From Vulcanococcus sp. (GTDB taxonomy: Bacteria; Cyanobacteriota; Cyanobacteriia; PCC-6307; Cyanobiaceae), in the NCBI GenBank assembly GCA_019264575.1, contig JAHUZV010000016.1, positions 1 through 64,000 on the forward strand: 64,000 bases of DNA. The letters are read 5' to 3'. The translations under genes were made by a program, and so were the position numbers. Position 1 is the first letter of the stretch. Each line of letters starts with the position of its first letter. Shown in pieces: positions 7,508 to 17,208 of the stretch. The notes beneath the pieces were generated by a model. It was not told the origin of the DNA and ran no database searches. It saw nothing but the letters and a program-made list of their open reading frames with translations.

Positions 7508-7902
7508 CGCCAGGCCAGCAGCGGAAGCACGAAAGCAGCCAGGCTGCCGATCGCGAATAGGCTGCAGGAGAGGGCGTAGAGGACCTGGGCCTGGCGGCGC
7601 TGGTGGCGGCACCGTTGCGCCTGCAGCGGATTGGTCGGGCAGGGCAGGCGAGCGCTTTGCCAGAGGGCCAGGCCCGCGATCACCAAGGCCGCCGCCGCCA
7701 GGCCAAAGACAACCACTTTCTGTTCAGAGAGAAGGGCCAACCCTGGCCACCAGCTTAACGCCGTTGCGAGCACGGAACCGGCCCCGAGCAGCACGAGGAA
7801 CGCCGGCAGGGCGCAGCACACCAGTGTGCTGGAGCAGAGCACCAGGGCGAAGGCGGCAAGACGACGTGGTGCTGTCAGCAACGGTGAGCGAAAGGGCTGC
7901 AT
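7504..7902 (-). CDS. MerT/MerC-like small metal transport membrane protein
   Basis: 132 aa from the ATG at 7902. It has four predicted membrane helices, at about residues 13-35, 38-55, 65-82 and 105-128. The first contains 'TLVCCALPAFLVLLGAGS', which resembles the vicinal-Cys motif of the MerT/MerC mercuric-ion transport proteins. A further Cys lies in the loop ('LPCPTNPL'). No merA reductase is encoded nearby, so mercury detoxification in the classical sense is not supported; uptake or export of another soft metal is possible. It is coupled downstream to the His-rich exported protein and divergent, with a 45-base gap, from a MerP-like HMA protein. Confidence 0.7.
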   Translation of the reverse strand: MQPFRSPLLTAPRRLAAFALVLCSSTLVCCALPAFLVLLGAGSVLATALSWWPGLALLSEQKVVVFGLAAAALVIAGLALWQSARLPCPTNPLQAQRCRHQRRQAQVLYALSCSLFAIGSLAAFVLPLLAWR

Positions 7903-7947
7903 CAATGACGTAAGGCGATGCTATGCAGGAAGGGCTCCGCCCGAATC

Positions 7948-8280
7948 ATGGTCATGTTCGCTGCTGATCTGCGCCGTGCCTTGATTTCGCTGGCCTTTGT
8001 CACCTCAGCTGCACTGATGGGCCCGGCTTGGTCGGCTGCCCAGGGTGCCCGCGTTGAAGTCACCGTGAATGGCATGGTGTGCTCCTTCTGCGCTCAGGGC
8101 ATCGAGCGAAACCTGCGTCGTCTGTCTCTCACCGAGGCTGTATCGGTGGATCTCAAGCAGCATCGGGTCACGATCAGCGTGAAGCCAGGTGCGGTGATCG
8201 ATGATCAGCAGATCCGCAAGGCAATCCGGGATTCTGGTTTCGATGTGCGCGAGATCCGCACCATCAAGCCTGCGCCTTGA
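7948..8280 (+). CDS. periplasmic HMA-domain metal-binding protein (MerP-like)
   Basis: 110 aa from the ATG at 7948; an in-frame ATG two codons on is an alternative. Residues about 7-32 form a signal peptide ending 'WSAAQG'. The mature protein is one heavy-metal-associated domain with the metal loop 'GMVCSFC' (GMxCxxC), followed by the beta-alpha-beta pattern and 'SGFDV' near the end. This layout matches MerP-type periplasmic metal chaperones. It is divergent from the MerT-like gene, so the two may hand metal from periplasm to membrane. Its 3' end overlaps that of queD by 17 bases. Confidence 0.85.
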   Translation: MVMFAADLRRALISLAFVTSAALMGPAWSAAQGARVEVTVNGMVCSFCAQGIERNLRRLSLTEAVSVDLKQHRVTISVKPGAVIDDQQIRKAIRDSGFDVREIRTIKPAP

Positions 8281-8731
8281 ACCACCGCGGCACCGTTTCA
8301 AAGCAGGCGGCGTTTTTCTCATTTTCGCGCGCTTCCACCTTCCAGCAGCAGCTGCGTCCGCCTTCGCGCTGTTCCAGCAGCTGATTGGCCCACTGCCACA
8401 CCAGCTTGGCGCTGGCCTCCATCCCCACGTTGTCCATCACCCGTAGGTCGAGGGCGCCTTGTTCGTGTAGGGCCTGCCATTGCTCCAGCAGGGGATCATC
8501 GGCATTCACCAGGAAGGTGTGGTCGAACTGGTGAGCCAGGTGCTCCTGCAGGGCGGCCAGGCTGGAGAAATCCACCACGAAGCCGTGCACATCCAGCTCC
8601 CTGGCCTGGAACCAGAGGGTGAAGCTGCGGCTGTAGCCGTGCACGAAGCGGCAGTGGCCGGGGTGGCGCCACTGGCGATGGCAGCAGGGGTAGCCGCTGA
8701 AGGTCTTCGAGCAGGTGAAGGCGGCGCTCAT
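8264..8731 (-). CDS. queD: 6-carboxytetrahydropterin synthase (QueD family)
   Basis: 155 aa, slightly longer than typical QueD because of an extra segment near '[12 protein letters not shown]'. Family motifs are visible: zinc-binding His in 'CRFVHGYS', 'VVDFSSL' and 'FDHTFLV', and a C-terminal Glu in 'VEARENEKN'. QueD converts 7,8-dihydroneopterin triphosphate to 6-carboxy-5,6,7,8-tetrahydropterin in the queuosine/7-deazaguanine pathway. In cyanobacteria some members act instead as PTPS-like enzymes, so the exact product is a family-level assignment. No other queuosine gene is adjacent. Confidence 0.88.
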   Translation of the reverse strand: MSAAFTCSKTFSGYPCCHRQWRHPGHCRFVHGYSRSFTLWFQARELDVHGFVVDFSSLAALQEHLAHQFDHTFLVNADDPLLEQWQALHEQGALDLRVMDNVGMEASAKLVWQWANQLLEQREGGRSCCWKVEARENEKNAACFETVPRWFKAQA

Positions 8732-8780
8732 TCCCAGGCCTGGGGTGGGGGTGGTCGGTGTTGCGGGAGGATCGGTGGAG

Positions 8781-9476
8781 ATGGATCGGCAGCCCTTGCA
8801 GGCATCATTTCAGCTCCCAGATCCCGCCCTGATCGGTTCGCTGCGTTTTAACGAGGCCGGTCTGATCCCCGCGGTGGCGCAGGACTGGCTCGATGGCGCC
8901 GTGCTGATGGTGGCCTGGATGAACCGCGAGGCGATCGAGCGCACCCTGGCCACCGGCGAGGTGCACTACTGGAGCCGCTCGCGCCAGGAGCTCTGGCACA
9001 AAGGTGCCACCAGCGGCCACACCCAGAGCCTGCGGGGCCTGCGCTACGACTGCGATGCCGATGTGCTGTTGCTCACGATCGAGCAGCGCGGCGATGTGGC
9101 TTGCCACACCGGCGCCCGCAGCTGCTTCTACGACGACGGCCCCGCCCCCAGCAGCGGGGGGGCTGCTGCTGCCCCGCCACCGGCGGATGTGTGCACGGAG
9201 CTGATGCGCGTGATTGAAGGGCGCCGCGATCATCCCGAGCCCGGCAGCTACACCAACAAGCTGTTGGAGGGTGGTGACAACCGCATTCTCAAAAAGATCG
9301 GCGAGGAGAGCGCCGAATTCGTGATGGCCTGCAAAGACAACAACGCCGCCGAGATCGCTGGCGAAGCGGCCGACATCGTGTTTCACCTGCAGGTGGCACT
9401 GGCCCACCACGGCGTGAGCTGGCGTGAGGTGCAGCAGGTGCTGGCCCAGCGGCGCGGAGCTCCCCGGCGCGAGTGA
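8781..9476 (+). CDS. hisI: bifunctional phosphoribosyl-AMP cyclohydrolase / phosphoribosyl-ATP pyrophosphatase
   Basis: 231 aa from the ATG at 8781. The HisI domain (about 10-115) has 'VLMVAWMN', '[12 protein letters not shown]' and the metal ligands 'DCDAD' and '[12 protein letters not shown]'. A Gly/Ala/Pro-rich linker (about 120-135) leads to the HisE domain (about 138-231) with '[11 protein letters not shown]' and 'EAADIVFHL', the nucleotide pyrophosphohydrolase helix motif. The fusion performs steps 2 and 3 of histidine synthesis. It is a single gene, divergent from queD and not in a his operon, as is normal for cyanobacteria. Confidence 0.95.
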   Translation: MDRQPLQASFQLPDPALIGSLRFNEAGLIPAVAQDWLDGAVLMVAWMNREAIERTLATGEVHYWSRSRQELWHKGATSGHTQSLRGLRYDCDADVLLLTIEQRGDVACHTGARSCFYDDGPAPSSGGAAAAPPPADVCTELMRVIEGRRDHPEPGSYTNKLLEGGDNRILKKIGEESAEFVMACKDNNAAEIAGEAADIVFHLQVALAHHGVSWREVQQVLAQRRGAPRRE

Positions 9477-9485
9477 GCCGTGATC

Positions 9486-10595
9486 TCAGGGTTGCAGGCG
9501 CACCGGGCTGCCATGGCGAAGCCCCAGGTTCCCGCTGAGGATCACACGGTCGTTGGCGTTGATGCCAGAGAGCACCGGGTAGATCTCGCCCTGCAGCGGC
9601 CCCAGGTTCACCGGTTTCTGCAGGGCCAGCAGGGTTCCTTTCGGCAGGCGGCGTAGGGCGGCGAGATCGGCCTTGCCGGGATCCCGCTCCAGCTCCTCGA
9701 GGGTGCCCAACACGAACACGAAGTTCTGGCCGAAGCTGCGGGTCACCGCCGCAAAGGGCACGGCCCATTGGCGTTCGGCCCCGAGGATCACGCGGGTGCG
9801 CAGGCGTTGGCCATTGCGCAGCAGCCCCTGCGGGTTGGCGATGGTGGCCTTGGCCAGCAGCGTTTGGCTGGCGTTGTTCACGCCGGGATCGATCAGGTTG
9901 ATCCGCCCTTCGGCCAGGGGCCGCGGGTTGATGCCATCGAGGAGCTGCACCCGCTGGCCTTTGGCCACCGCATTGGCCTGGTTGGCGGGGATGTCGATGC
10001 GGGCCTGCAGCTGGTTGTTGCGGATGATGCGGCTGAAGGGCGTGCCGGCCTGCACCACATCGCCGGGCTTGATCGTCACATCGCCCATCACCCCGTTGAT
10101 CGGGGCGCGCACGTCTTTGTAGGCCAGATCGGCCTGCTTGGCCCGAAGGGCCTGCTGGGAGCCGATCGCCTTGGCCCGCACCTCATCGCGTTGCAGCGCG
10201 GTGGCGGCCCCCTGGCTCACCAGCCCCGCGTAGCGCTGGTAAGCGAGGGCATCGGTTTCGGCGGTGGCCCGCAGGGCCGCCACGTCTGCTCTGAGCTGGG
10301 TTTGATCCAACACCACCAGCAGCTGCCCGGCACTCACGCTGTCGCCGCCTTGCACCAGCACCTGCTGTACCCGCCCGCCGGCTTGAGCTGCCAGCTCGAT
10401 CTCCTTCGTGGCTTCGAGGGTGCTCACCGTGTCGAGGCTGCGCACGAAGGCTTCCTGGCGCGGGCGCTCTGCCTGCACCGTCATCGGCGGCCTGGCTCCC
10501 GGCTGGCTGCAACCGGCCACCAGGCTGGCCAGTGCGGCCGTACTGATGGCGAGTTTCAAGCCGCTTGGCATCGCGAGGCTCTGGGGTTCAGCCAT
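9486..10595 (-). CDS. RND-type periplasmic adaptor lipoprotein (membrane fusion protein)
   Basis: 369 aa from the ATG at 10595, which is preceded by a strong Shine-Dalgarno (GGAGGG, four bases away); another ATG four codons earlier lacks one. The N-terminus has a lipobox ('LASLVAGC'). It is followed by a split biotinyl/lipoyl domain ('[19 protein letters not shown]' and '[12 protein letters not shown]'), a helical hairpin and beta-barrel, as in AcrA/MexA adaptors. The start overlaps the end of the RND pump gene by eight bases. Together they would form a tripartite efflux system; the outer-membrane channel is not encoded nearby. Confidence 0.92.
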   Translation of the reverse strand: MAEPQSLAMPSGLKLAISTAALASLVAGCSQPGARPPMTVQAERPRQEAFVRSLDTVSTLEATKEIELAAQAGGRVQQVLVQGGDSVSAGQLLVVLDQTQLRADVAALRATAETDALAYQRYAGLVSQGAATALQRDEVRAKAIGSQQALRAKQADLAYKDVRAPINGVMGDVTIKPGDVVQAGTPFSRIIRNNQLQARIDIPANQANAVAKGQRVQLLDGINPRPLAEGRINLIDPGVNNASQTLLAKATIANPQGLLRNGQRLRTRVILGAERQWAVPFAAVTRSFGQNFVFVLGTLEELERDPGKADLAALRRLPKGTLLALQKPVNLGPLQGEIYPVLSGINANDRVILSGNLGLRHGSPVRLQP

Positions 10596-13500
10596 GCTGC
10601 CCTCCATGCAGGCGGCGCTGGGGCCGTGCCAGCTCCCAGCCCTTGATCAGGCGGTAGACCCCCGGCACCACAAACAGGCTCAGCACCGTGGCTACCAGCA
10701 GCCCGGAGAACACCACGGTGCCGATGCTGATCCGGCTGCTGGCGCTCGTACCACTGGCCAGCAGCAACGGCAGGAACCCTGCCAGAGACGAGATAGCGGT
10801 GAGCAGGATCGGCCGCAGACGGCTGATCGAGGCTTCTCGGATGGCGGCATCCAGCGGCAGGCCTTCCCGCAGCAGTTGATTGGCAAATTCCACGATCAAG
10901 ATGCCGTTCTTGGCGGCCAGGGCCACGAGCACCAGCAGCCCCATCTGGCCGTACACATCGAGCGGCAGGCCTCGCAGGATCAGACCCACCACGGCGCCCA
11001 AGAGAGCGAGCGGCACCGTGATCAGGATGATCAGCGGATCGAGCAGGTTTTCGTAGAGGGCGCCGAGCAGCAGGCCCATCACCAGCACCGCCAGGGCAAA
11101 GGCCCGGATGCTGCCGCCGCCGGCCTGCCGCTCCTCGCGGGCGAGGCCAGCCCACTCCAGCTCCACATTGCTGCTGCCATGCTGGCGCTGGATCTGCTCA
11201 AGCGCGGCCATCGCCTCACCAGTGCTCACGCCCGGGGCTGGCAGGGCCTGAATCGTGATCGAGCGCACCAGGCGGCTGTGGTTGATCACGCTGGGCCCGG
11301 TGGAGGGCACCACCTGCACCACCTGGCCGATGGGGATCAGCTGGCCGTTGCGGTTCCGCACTTGCAAGGCGAGCACATCGTTCACATCGCGGCGCCCCTG
11401 GCCTTCCAACTGCACGATCACGCGCCGCACCTGATCGCCTTCAAAGCTGTCGTTCACATAGGTGCTGCCGAAGCTGGCCTGCAGGGTGGCCACCAGCTCA
11501 TCGAGATCAACGCCCAAGGAGGCCAGCTGCAGGCGATCCGGTTCGAGCCGCAACACCGGTGAATCGGCATTGAAACGGGTGGAGACCCGCGTGAAGCGTC
11601 CGCTGGCATTGGCGGCCTGGATGAAGCGCTGGGCCTGCTGGGCGAACTGCTGAATGTTGAGCTGGCCATTGCTGGTGTCGAGCAGTTCCAGCTCCAGCCC
11701 CCCTTCACTGCTGAAGCCACGCACGGTGGGGGCTTCGCTCAGCATCACCACCGCTCCTTTCACCCGCTGCATCAGCTGGCGGTTGAGCCGTTGGGCCACC
11801 GCGGCGGTTGAGGGTTGGCCGTCGCCGCGCTGGCCGATCGGCTGGAGCCGCACGAAGAAAATGCCTTTGTTGGCGCTGCTGTCGCCAAAGGAGCGGCCGG
11901 CATAGAAGTTGGCGCTGCGCAGCGCCGGCTCTGCCGCCAGGGTGCTGCGCACCTGCTCCATCACCACCTGGGTGCGCTGCAGCGCGGAGCCCTCGGGCAG
12001 CACCACCACGCCGCGCAGCTGGCCGTTGTCTTCCTGGGGGATGAAGGCGCTGGGCCGCAGGCTGAGCCCCACGGCGGTGAGCAGGAGGCCAAGGGCCAGG
12101 GCGATCAGCAGGCGGCCCCGGTGCTGCAGGCTCCGGTCGAGCCAGCGGCCGTAGGGCTTCTCCAGCGATTCCAGCCAGCGGCGCGGTGGATCAATCCAGC
12201 GCAATAGCCAGGCAGGTTCACGCTGCTCCGCATGCAGGATCCGGCTCGCCGCCACCGGCGTGAAGCTGATCGCATTGAACGTCGACACCACGATCGTGGC
12301 GCCGATGGTGATCGCAATGGGGGCGTAGAGCCGGCCCACGCTGCCCTGCATACCGAGCACGGGGATGAACACCACCAGCAGCACCAGCGAGGTGGCCACC
12401 ACGGCGCCACCCAGCTCGGCCATCGCCTCGCGCGCTGCCTTCAGCGGCGAGGCTCCCTGCTCCAGCCGGCGCCCGATGTCTTCGCTCACCACGATGGCGT
12501 CGTCCACCACCAGGCCAGAGGCGAGCACCATGCCGAACAGGCTGAGGGTGTTGATCGAGGTGCCGCTGAGGTTGATCAGGGTGAGCGACCCCAGCAGAGA
12601 CACCGGCACCGCCAGGGCGCTGATCAGGGCCAGGCGGCTGTTGCCCAGCCCCAGCAACAGAGCCAGGAACACCAGCAGCACGGCATCCCGCAAGCTGCCC
12701 GCCGCTTCGCCGATGCTCTGGCGCACGGTGTCGGCTTCATTCACGATCAGCTGCAGATCCACCCCGGGCGGGAAACGCGGTTCCAGCTCCGCCAGGGCGC
12801 GCTCCACCGCTTCACTCACCTTCAGAGCGTTGCTGCCATCGCGCTGGAACACCCCCAGGGCCACGGTGGGATCACCCTTGAGGTTGGTGGCCACGTTGCC
12901 GTAGTTCTCGCTCCCGAGGCTCACGCGGCCGATATCGCGCAGCAGCACCACTCCGCCATCCGGGCCGCGGCCCACTACCAGTTGCTCGAGTTCTTCAGGG
13001 CTGCGCAGCCGGCCTTCCATCTGCAGCGGCAGCGAGGTGGCCTGCCCGGGCGGAACGGGTTCCTCACCCACCTGGCCTAAGGCGGCCAAAACGTTCTGCG
13101 CTTCCAGGGCCTGGCGCACATCACTGATAGTGAGTTGCCGCTCCAGCAGCGCTGCTGGGTTGAGCCAGAGGCGGAAGGCCAGGGGGCTGCCGCCAAACAG
13201 CGTCACGTTGCCCACACCATCCACGCGCTGCAGGCGCTCTTTCACCACCTGGTTCACCCAGCCGCTGAGGAACAGATCGCTGTAGCGGCCTTTTTCAGCG
13301 CTGAAGCTGAGCACCATCAGCAGATCGTCGGAGCTGCGGCGCACCTGAACCCCCAGCCGCGCCACCTGGGCCGGCAGCTGGCGCAGCACCTGGCTCACTT
13401 CGTTCTGGGCGTTCACCTGATTGAGCTCAGGAGCACCGCCGCGGAAGCTGAGGTTGATGCTGCTGCTGCCTGAGGTGCTGGTGGAGCGGATGGTGTCGAG

Positions 13501-13743
13501 CCGCTCCAGGCCATTCAGTTGCCGCTCCAGCAGCGCTGTGACTCCCTGTTCCACCACCTCGGGGCTGCCGCCGGGATAGGTGCTGCTCACACTCACGCGC
13601 CCCGGCGCGATCGGGGGCAGGTTCTCCACCTGCAGTTGCACCAGGCTCAGGGCCCCCAGCAGCAGTAGCAGCGCGGTGAGCACCAGGCTCAGCACCGGCC
13701 GCCGCAGGAACAGATCCGAGATCGTGCGCTTGGGAGGGCTCAT
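10588..13743 (-). CDS. RND efflux pump permease (AcrB/HAE1 family)
   Basis: 1051 aa, the usual length for AcrB-type pumps. A first helix at about 12-30 is followed by a large periplasmic loop, a central block of membrane helices (about 335-540, with '[13 protein letters not shown]' carrying the paired Asp of the proton relay), a second periplasmic loop, and a C-terminal helix block (about 880-1040). The sequence is complete and in frame. It is coupled upstream (ATGA) to a metzincin protease and downstream to its adaptor. Substrates may be lipophilic compounds or heavy metals; HAE1-like features favour drugs or solvents over metals. Confidence 0.95.
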   Translation of the reverse strand: MSPPKRTISDLFLRRPVLSLVLTALLLLLGALSLVQLQVENLPPIAPGRVSVSSTYPGGSPEVVEQGVTALLERQLNGLERLDTIRSTSTSGSSSINLSFRGGAPELNQVNAQNEVSQVLRQLPAQVARLGVQVRRSSDDLLMVLSFSAEKGRYSDLFLSGWVNQVVKERLQRVDGVGNVTLFGGSPLAFRLWLNPAALLERQLTISDVRQALEAQNVLAALGQVGEEPVPPGQATSLPLQMEGRLRSPEELEQLVVGRGPDGGVVLLRDIGRVSLGSENYGNVATNLKGDPTVALGVFQRDGSNALKVSEAVERALAELEPRFPPGVDLQLIVNEADTVRQSIGEAAGSLRDAVLLVFLALLLGLGNSRLALISALAVPVSLLGSLTLINLSGTSINTLSLFGMVLASGLVVDDAIVVSEDIGRRLEQGASPLKAAREAMAELGGAVVATSLVLLVVFIPVLGMQGSVGRLYAPIAITIGATIVVSTFNAISFTPVAASRILHAEQREPAWLLRWIDPPRRWLESLEKPYGRWLDRSLQHRGRLLIALALGLLLTAVGLSLRPSAFIPQEDNGQLRGVVVLPEGSALQRTQVVMEQVRSTLAAEPALRSANFYAGRSFGDSSANKGIFFVRLQPIGQRGDGQPSTAAVAQRLNRQLMQRVKGAVVMLSEAPTVRGFSSEGGLELELLDTSNGQLNIQQFAQQAQRFIQAANASGRFTRVSTRFNADSPVLRLEPDRLQLASLGVDLDELVATLQASFGSTYVNDSFEGDQVRRVIVQLEGQGRRDVNDVLALQVRNRNGQLIPIGQVVQVVPSTGPSVINHSRLVRSITIQALPAPGVSTGEAMAALEQIQRQHGSSNVELEWAGLAREERQAGGGSIRAFALAVLVMGLLLGALYENLLDPLIILITVPLALLGAVVGLILRGLPLDVYGQMGLLVLVALAAKNGILIVEFANQLLREGLPLDAAIREASISRLRPILLTAISSLAGFLPLLLASGTSASSRISIGTVVFSGLLVATVLSLFVVPGVYRLIKGWELARPQRRLHGGQHG

Positions 13744-14417
13744 GGATTGGGAGATGGGCTCAGCCCGGGCTGCTGCTGCAGCCAGCGCAGGGTGCGCTGG
13801 TCGCGCTCACTCAGCTCGAGGATGGGGGTGGGTCCTGGTTTGGCGGTCATCGCGTCGCCGGGTTGATCGCTGTGGCCCCAGAGCCCGAAGGCATGGCCCA
13901 GTTCATGCAACGCCGTGGCCTGGATCGCCGGCTGGGCCTGGCCGGGGCTGATCAGCACGGTCACCCGGGGCTCGAGCTGCCAGGTTTGCTGGCGCCGCAC
14001 CTCCAGCAGCTGCAGCACGGCACGGCCATGGCTGGCGCGGTTGTTGAGCCGCGGTGGCCGCCGGCGTTCCACCAGCACCTGGGCCCGCTCCGGCTCCTGC
14101 ACCAGCGTGATCGGTAGATGCCGTTGCCAGGTGGCCAGCGCAGCCATCACGGCTTGGTGCCAGCGCTGCTCCCAGATGCCCGTTGGTCCGCCGTCACGAA
14201 CCGGTTCCACCCACACACACCAGTGGGAGCGGATCGGCCAGCCAGCGGGAGTGGGCTTGAGCTGATGGCGGTAATCGCTGGCTGCTGCTTGAGCGGTGTG
14301 GAGCTCGGGGTTGTGCGCCGTGGAGATGGCCCCTTGGGTGCGCTCCTGAGGCGCGGTCCAAGGGCGGATCTCGGTGGCACTCCCGCAGGAGCCCGTTGCT
14401 GGAGGCGGTAACTCCAC
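13740..14417 (-). CDS. metzincin-type zinc metalloprotease (matrixin-like)
   Basis: 225 aa from a GTG that follows the DUF2214 stop by 14 bases; the frame stays open further upstream, so the start is uncertain. The C-terminal half contains '[12 protein letters not shown]', an exact HExxHxxGxxxH zinc site, followed about ten residues later by 'DAMT', a candidate Met-turn. That defines the metzincin clan, closest to M10 matrixins and their bacterial relatives. An N-terminal signal is not obvious. The gene is ATGA-coupled to the RND pump, which is an unusual partnership; a role in envelope quality control or adaptor processing is only a guess. Confidence 0.8.
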   Translation of the reverse strand: MELPPPATGSCGSATEIRPWTAPQERTQGAISTAHNPELHTAQAAASDYRHQLKPTPAGWPIRSHWCVWVEPVRDGGPTGIWEQRWHQAVMAALATWQRHLPITLVQEPERAQVLVERRRPPRLNNRASHGRAVLQLLEVRRQQTWQLEPRVTVLISPGQAQPAIQATALHELGHAFGLWGHSDQPGDAMTAKPGPTPILELSERDQRTLRWLQQQPGLSPSPNP

Positions 14418-14431
14418 AACGCAACCGCCGA

Positions 14432-14944
14432 TCAGGCGCCCAAGGTGCCGGGCAGGCCCACGCCACGGGCCATCAAGGTGGCCAGCAGGGGGATCAAGGC
14501 AAAGCCCACCAGCTCGATGTTGAGGATCCATGCCAGGCGGTTGGCCAGGGCTTCACTCACCTGAGGCAGCTCACCTTTGCGGAGCGGAATTGCCCACAGG
14601 ATGTAGGTGATCGTGGGATACAGCGACAGGCCCCCCACACTCAAATAGAGGCCTACTTTCCACCAGAAGAGAGGGTTTTCGGTGTAGAAGCTGCCGCCCT
14701 GGCCGAAGTACATCACCCGCAGGATGCCGCTCACCAGCAGGGCCAGAGCCGCCAAGCCGTACACCACATCGGTGATCACCATCAAGGTGGCGTCCTGCTT
14801 GCTGGGGTTGGGGCGAATCAAACGCCGCTCCAGCACCAGGGCCCCAAAGCAGAGCATGAAGCTCAGGTAGTGGACGTAGGCCACCCCAGCGCGAGGCAGC
14901 ACATCGCTGGGAAGGTCGGCGAGCAGGGCCGCAAAAGCGGGCAT
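14432..14944 (-). CDS. DUF2214 membrane protein
   Basis: 170 aa from the ATG at 14944. Four membrane segments are visible, at about 15-40, 50-72, 85-110 and 140-165. The family DUF2214 is recognised from 'YVHYLSFMLCFGALVLERRL' and the later 'FWWKVGLYL' segment. Some members have been suspected of heme or redox roles because of the conserved His; that is not shown here. It is the probable first gene of the minus-strand group that continues into the metzincin and RND genes. The 241 bases upstream (14945-15185), shared with the divergent sigma gene, hold no convincing motif. Confidence 0.8.
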   Translation of the reverse strand: MPAFAALLADLPSDVLPRAGVAYVHYLSFMLCFGALVLERRLIRPNPSKQDATLMVITDVVYGLAALALLVSGILRVMYFGQGGSFYTENPLFWWKVGLYLSVGGLSLYPTITYILWAIPLRKGELPQVSEALANRLAWILNIELVGFALIPLLATLMARGVGLPGTLGA

Positions 14945-15185
14945 GGCGCAGGGCAGGCACGAAGGCACGACCGTAGCGGGCTCGTCCGCGCCTAGGGGGT
15001 GTCCGTTGTGGCGCTCATGGTGACCTTGAAAACAGCAAGATGCGTTGTTTGCACCAGAAAGCTTCCAGTTCTGATGTGGATCTGTGTCGAGCGAGGTTGA
15101 ACAATTGGGAAGCAAAGTTGAAACCTGGAAGCCTTTTGGTTGCTTTCCTCGTTGAGCGAAAAAGCTTCTAGGTTCAATTCAGTGG

Positions 15186-16124
15186 ATGGACTCCTGCATG
15201 GCCAGCTCTCTGAGTGCCTTTTTGGGTGAAATCGGCCGCCATCAGTTACTCACTCCTGAGCAGGAGTTGATGCTGGGTCGCAAGGTGCAAGCCATGGTGG
15301 CGCTGCACGATCGCTGCAACAGCGCTGGTGGTGTGGGTGAAGCCTGCGCCTACAACGACATCGAGAAACGCACCCTGCGCGTGGGAGAGCGAGCCAAAGA
15401 TCAGATGATCACCGCCAATTTGCGCCTGGTGGTCAACCTCGCCAAGCGCTACCAGGGCAAGGGGCTTGATCTCCTCGATCTGATCCAGGAGGGCACCCTC
15501 GGGTTGACCCGAGCGGTGGAGAAATACGACCCCACCCGCGGGCATCGCTTCAGTACGTATGCCTACTGGTGGATTCGCCAGGGTCTGAATCGGGCGCTCT
15601 CCACGCAGAGCCGCACCATTCGCATTCCCGTGAATGTGAATGAGAAGCTCACCCGTCTGCGGGCGGCCAAGGCGCGGCTGCTGCAACGCCATGGCATGCA
15701 ACCGTCCGCCGAGCAGCTATCGGCGGCGATGGATCTTCCCCTCGCTGAAGTGGAAGACCTGCTGGGCTGCGAGCTGCGCAGCGTCACGGTGAGCCTGCAG
15801 GGGGTGGTGAAGTCGAAGTCAGATCCCACCGAACTGGTGGATGTGCTGCCCAGTGAGGATCTGCCGCCGATGGAGCGCTGCGAATTGGCTGAGCGCAATG
15901 CAGCGGTGTGGAAGTTGTTGGATCAGTCCAACCTCACCCCCAAGGAACGCACCGTGGTGATGCTGCGTTTCGGTCTGGATGGAAGCCACGAATGGCGCAC
16001 CCTGGCCGAGGTGGCTCGCCTGCTGGGCTGCAGCCGCGAGTATTGCCGCCAGGTGGTGCAACGGGCCCTGCGCAAATTGCGCAAGGCCGGTATTCAGGCT
16101 GGTCTGGTGGAGGTGGGCTGCTGA
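15186..16124 (+). CDS. group 2 RNA polymerase sigma factor (RpoD/SigA-like)
   Basis: 312 aa. Region 1.2 begins at about residue 8, without the long N-terminal extension of the principal sigma. Region 2 is very clear (about 75-145: 'NLRLVVNLAKRYQGKGLDLL', 'LIQEGTLGL', 'FSTYAYWWIRQ'). Region 3 follows, and then region 4 (about 250-305) with 'LTPKERTVVMLRFGL' and the HTH 'TLAEVARLLGCSREYCRQV'. This is a non-essential group 2 sigma of the kind that cyanobacteria use for circadian, nutrient or stress control. Which numbered group-2 sigma it is cannot be told from the sequence alone. It is monocistronic or leads into the DUF1232 gene 60 bases on. Confidence 0.93.
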   Translation: MDSCMASSLSAFLGEIGRHQLLTPEQELMLGRKVQAMVALHDRCNSAGGVGEACAYNDIEKRTLRVGERAKDQMITANLRLVVNLAKRYQGKGLDLLDLIQEGTLGLTRAVEKYDPTRGHRFSTYAYWWIRQGLNRALSTQSRTIRIPVNVNEKLTRLRAAKARLLQRHGMQPSAEQLSAAMDLPLAEVEDLLGCELRSVTVSLQGVVKSKSDPTELVDVLPSEDLPPMERCELAERNAAVWKLLDQSNLTPKERTVVMLRFGLDGSHEWRTLAEVARLLGCSREYCRQVVQRALRKLRKAGIQAGLVEVGC

Positions 16125-16184
16125 TCGTTCAGCCGCTGGCCTGCCGGTTCATGATGGATTCAACGACTGAGTGAGGCTTCGCCC

Positions 16185-16550
16185 GTGGCCAACACCGGCT
16201 ACACCGAAACCGTCGATGCCGATGTTCTGGGCAGCACTGAAGTGGATGAGGGTGCGCTGCGGCGTTTGCTGCGGCGCGCGGGTCGCACCTTGGCTCGCCC
16301 AGCGCTCGAATGCCTGGAGCTGCTGCTGGATGCCAAAACCCCACCTCAGGTGAGGCTCACCATGCTGGCGGCCCTCACGTATCTGTTGTTGCCGATGGAT
16401 TTGATTCCGGATTTCATTCCGGCGGCCGGCTTCAGCGACGATCTGGTGGCTCTCACCGCACTCCTCGGTCTCTGCACCACCCACATGAACGACGAGATTC
16501 GCTTGCGGGCGCAGCGCAAACTGGATCGCTGGTTTCCCCTGGGGCGCTGA
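16185..16550 (+). CDS. DUF1232 (YkvA-like) membrane-associated protein
   Basis: 121 aa from a GTG preceded by a GAGG ribosome-binding site. The core (about residues 50-100) contains 'LLLPMDLIPDFIPAAGFSDD', the hallmark of the DUF1232/YkvA family: a short hydrophobic helix, then 'PxDLIPDFIP'. Function is not known for the family. The stop overlaps the start of the next gene (TGATG at 16548-16552), so the pair is probably co-translated. Confidence 0.9.
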   Translation: MANTGYTETVDADVLGSTEVDEGALRRLLRRAGRTLARPALECLELLLDAKTPPQVRLTMLAALTYLLLPMDLIPDFIPAAGFSDDLVALTALLGLCTTHMNDEIRLRAQRKLDRWFPLGR

Positions 16551-16879
16551 TGGCCACGCTCACCGCCGAGCAGCTGGATGATCTTCAGGCGTTCCTGAAG
16601 GATTGGTTGCGCCACTGCGGGCGCACCCAAGCTGATCTGCGCCGGGCCCTGCGGGCCAGCTCGATTCGCATGCCCGTGCTGCTCGAAGAACTAGCGCGGG
16701 TGCACAGCCGTGACGGGCTCACGGGTCTGGCTCAACGCCTCTGCGAGATCGAATCGCTCTGGCAGGGAGAAGATCAGGGGATTGATGGCGACGATCAGGC
16801 TCCGATTTCCCTCGACGACTCGCTCGGTCAGCTGGATCTGCTGCTCCAGGAAATCCGGCTCGACGTCGGCGAGGCCTGA
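16550..16879 (+). CDS. conserved hypothetical, HTH-like helical protein
   Basis: 109 aa, translationally coupled to the DUF1232 gene. It is predicted to be all helical and acidic at its end. Residues about 8-40 ('DLQAFLKDWLRHCGRTQADL') resemble a small helix-turn-helix of the kind found in cyanobacterial proteins of unknown role. No signal peptide or metal motif is visible. I cannot name a family. It may function with the DUF1232 protein. Confidence 0.7.
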   Translation: MATLTAEQLDDLQAFLKDWLRHCGRTQADLRRALRASSIRMPVLLEELARVHSRDGLTGLAQRLCEIESLWQGEDQGIDGDDQAPISLDDSLGQLDLLLQEIRLDVGEA

Positions 16880-16926
16880 CGGGGCAACGCGGACACGTCA
16901 AAGTGGGGGCACGCTCCGCCGCTGCC

Positions 16927-17193
16927 ATGCCGTTGCATCGCCTGTTTGTTTCCCCGGCCGCCTTTGGCCTGAAGCTGTGTGCCGGGATGGTGGTGGCTGG
17001 TCTGGAGCTGCCGGCTCTGGCTCAGGTGGAGAGCTTCCTCTGGGGGCCGGGCAGCAACGTGGGCCCGGAAACCAAGATTGAGCCTCAAAACTGCGTCACC
17101 GCCGCCGACGGCAGCATCACCTGCGATACCAAGGTGGTGAATCCTCCTGGTGATACGCCGGCTAAGCCGCAATACAAGCCTTTTAGCTACTGA
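16927..17193 (+). CDS. small secreted protein
   Basis: 88 aa from the ATG at 16927. Residues 1-32 are a signal peptide with a long hydrophobic core, likely cut after 'LPALAQ'. The mature part is about 55 residues, Gly/Pro-rich, with two Cys in 'NCVTAADGSITCDT' that may form a disulfide. It ends in a Lys/Pro/Tyr-rich tail. No family is recognised. The gene lies 15 bases before the PsiE-like gene and could be co-transcribed. Confidence 0.65.
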   Translation: MPLHRLFVSPAAFGLKLCAGMVVAGLELPALAQVESFLWGPGSNVGPETKIEPQNCVTAADGSITCDTKVVNPPGDTPAKPQYKPFSY

Positions 17194-17208
17194 GCTCCGC
17201 TCGATCCC

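Noticed and set aside
8270..8316. Possible terminator after the HMA gene
   Set aside because: GCCTGC/GCAGGC with a T5 run four bases away is imperfect and lies within queD coding sequence.
10408..11562. 384-residue plus-strand frame across the RND region
   Set aside because: Antisense to two well-supported genes; composition dominated by His, Gln and Gly.
14992..15177. 61-residue minus-strand frame in the gap before the sigma gene
   Set aside because: No ATG or GTG start, no ribosome-binding site and no recognisable pattern.
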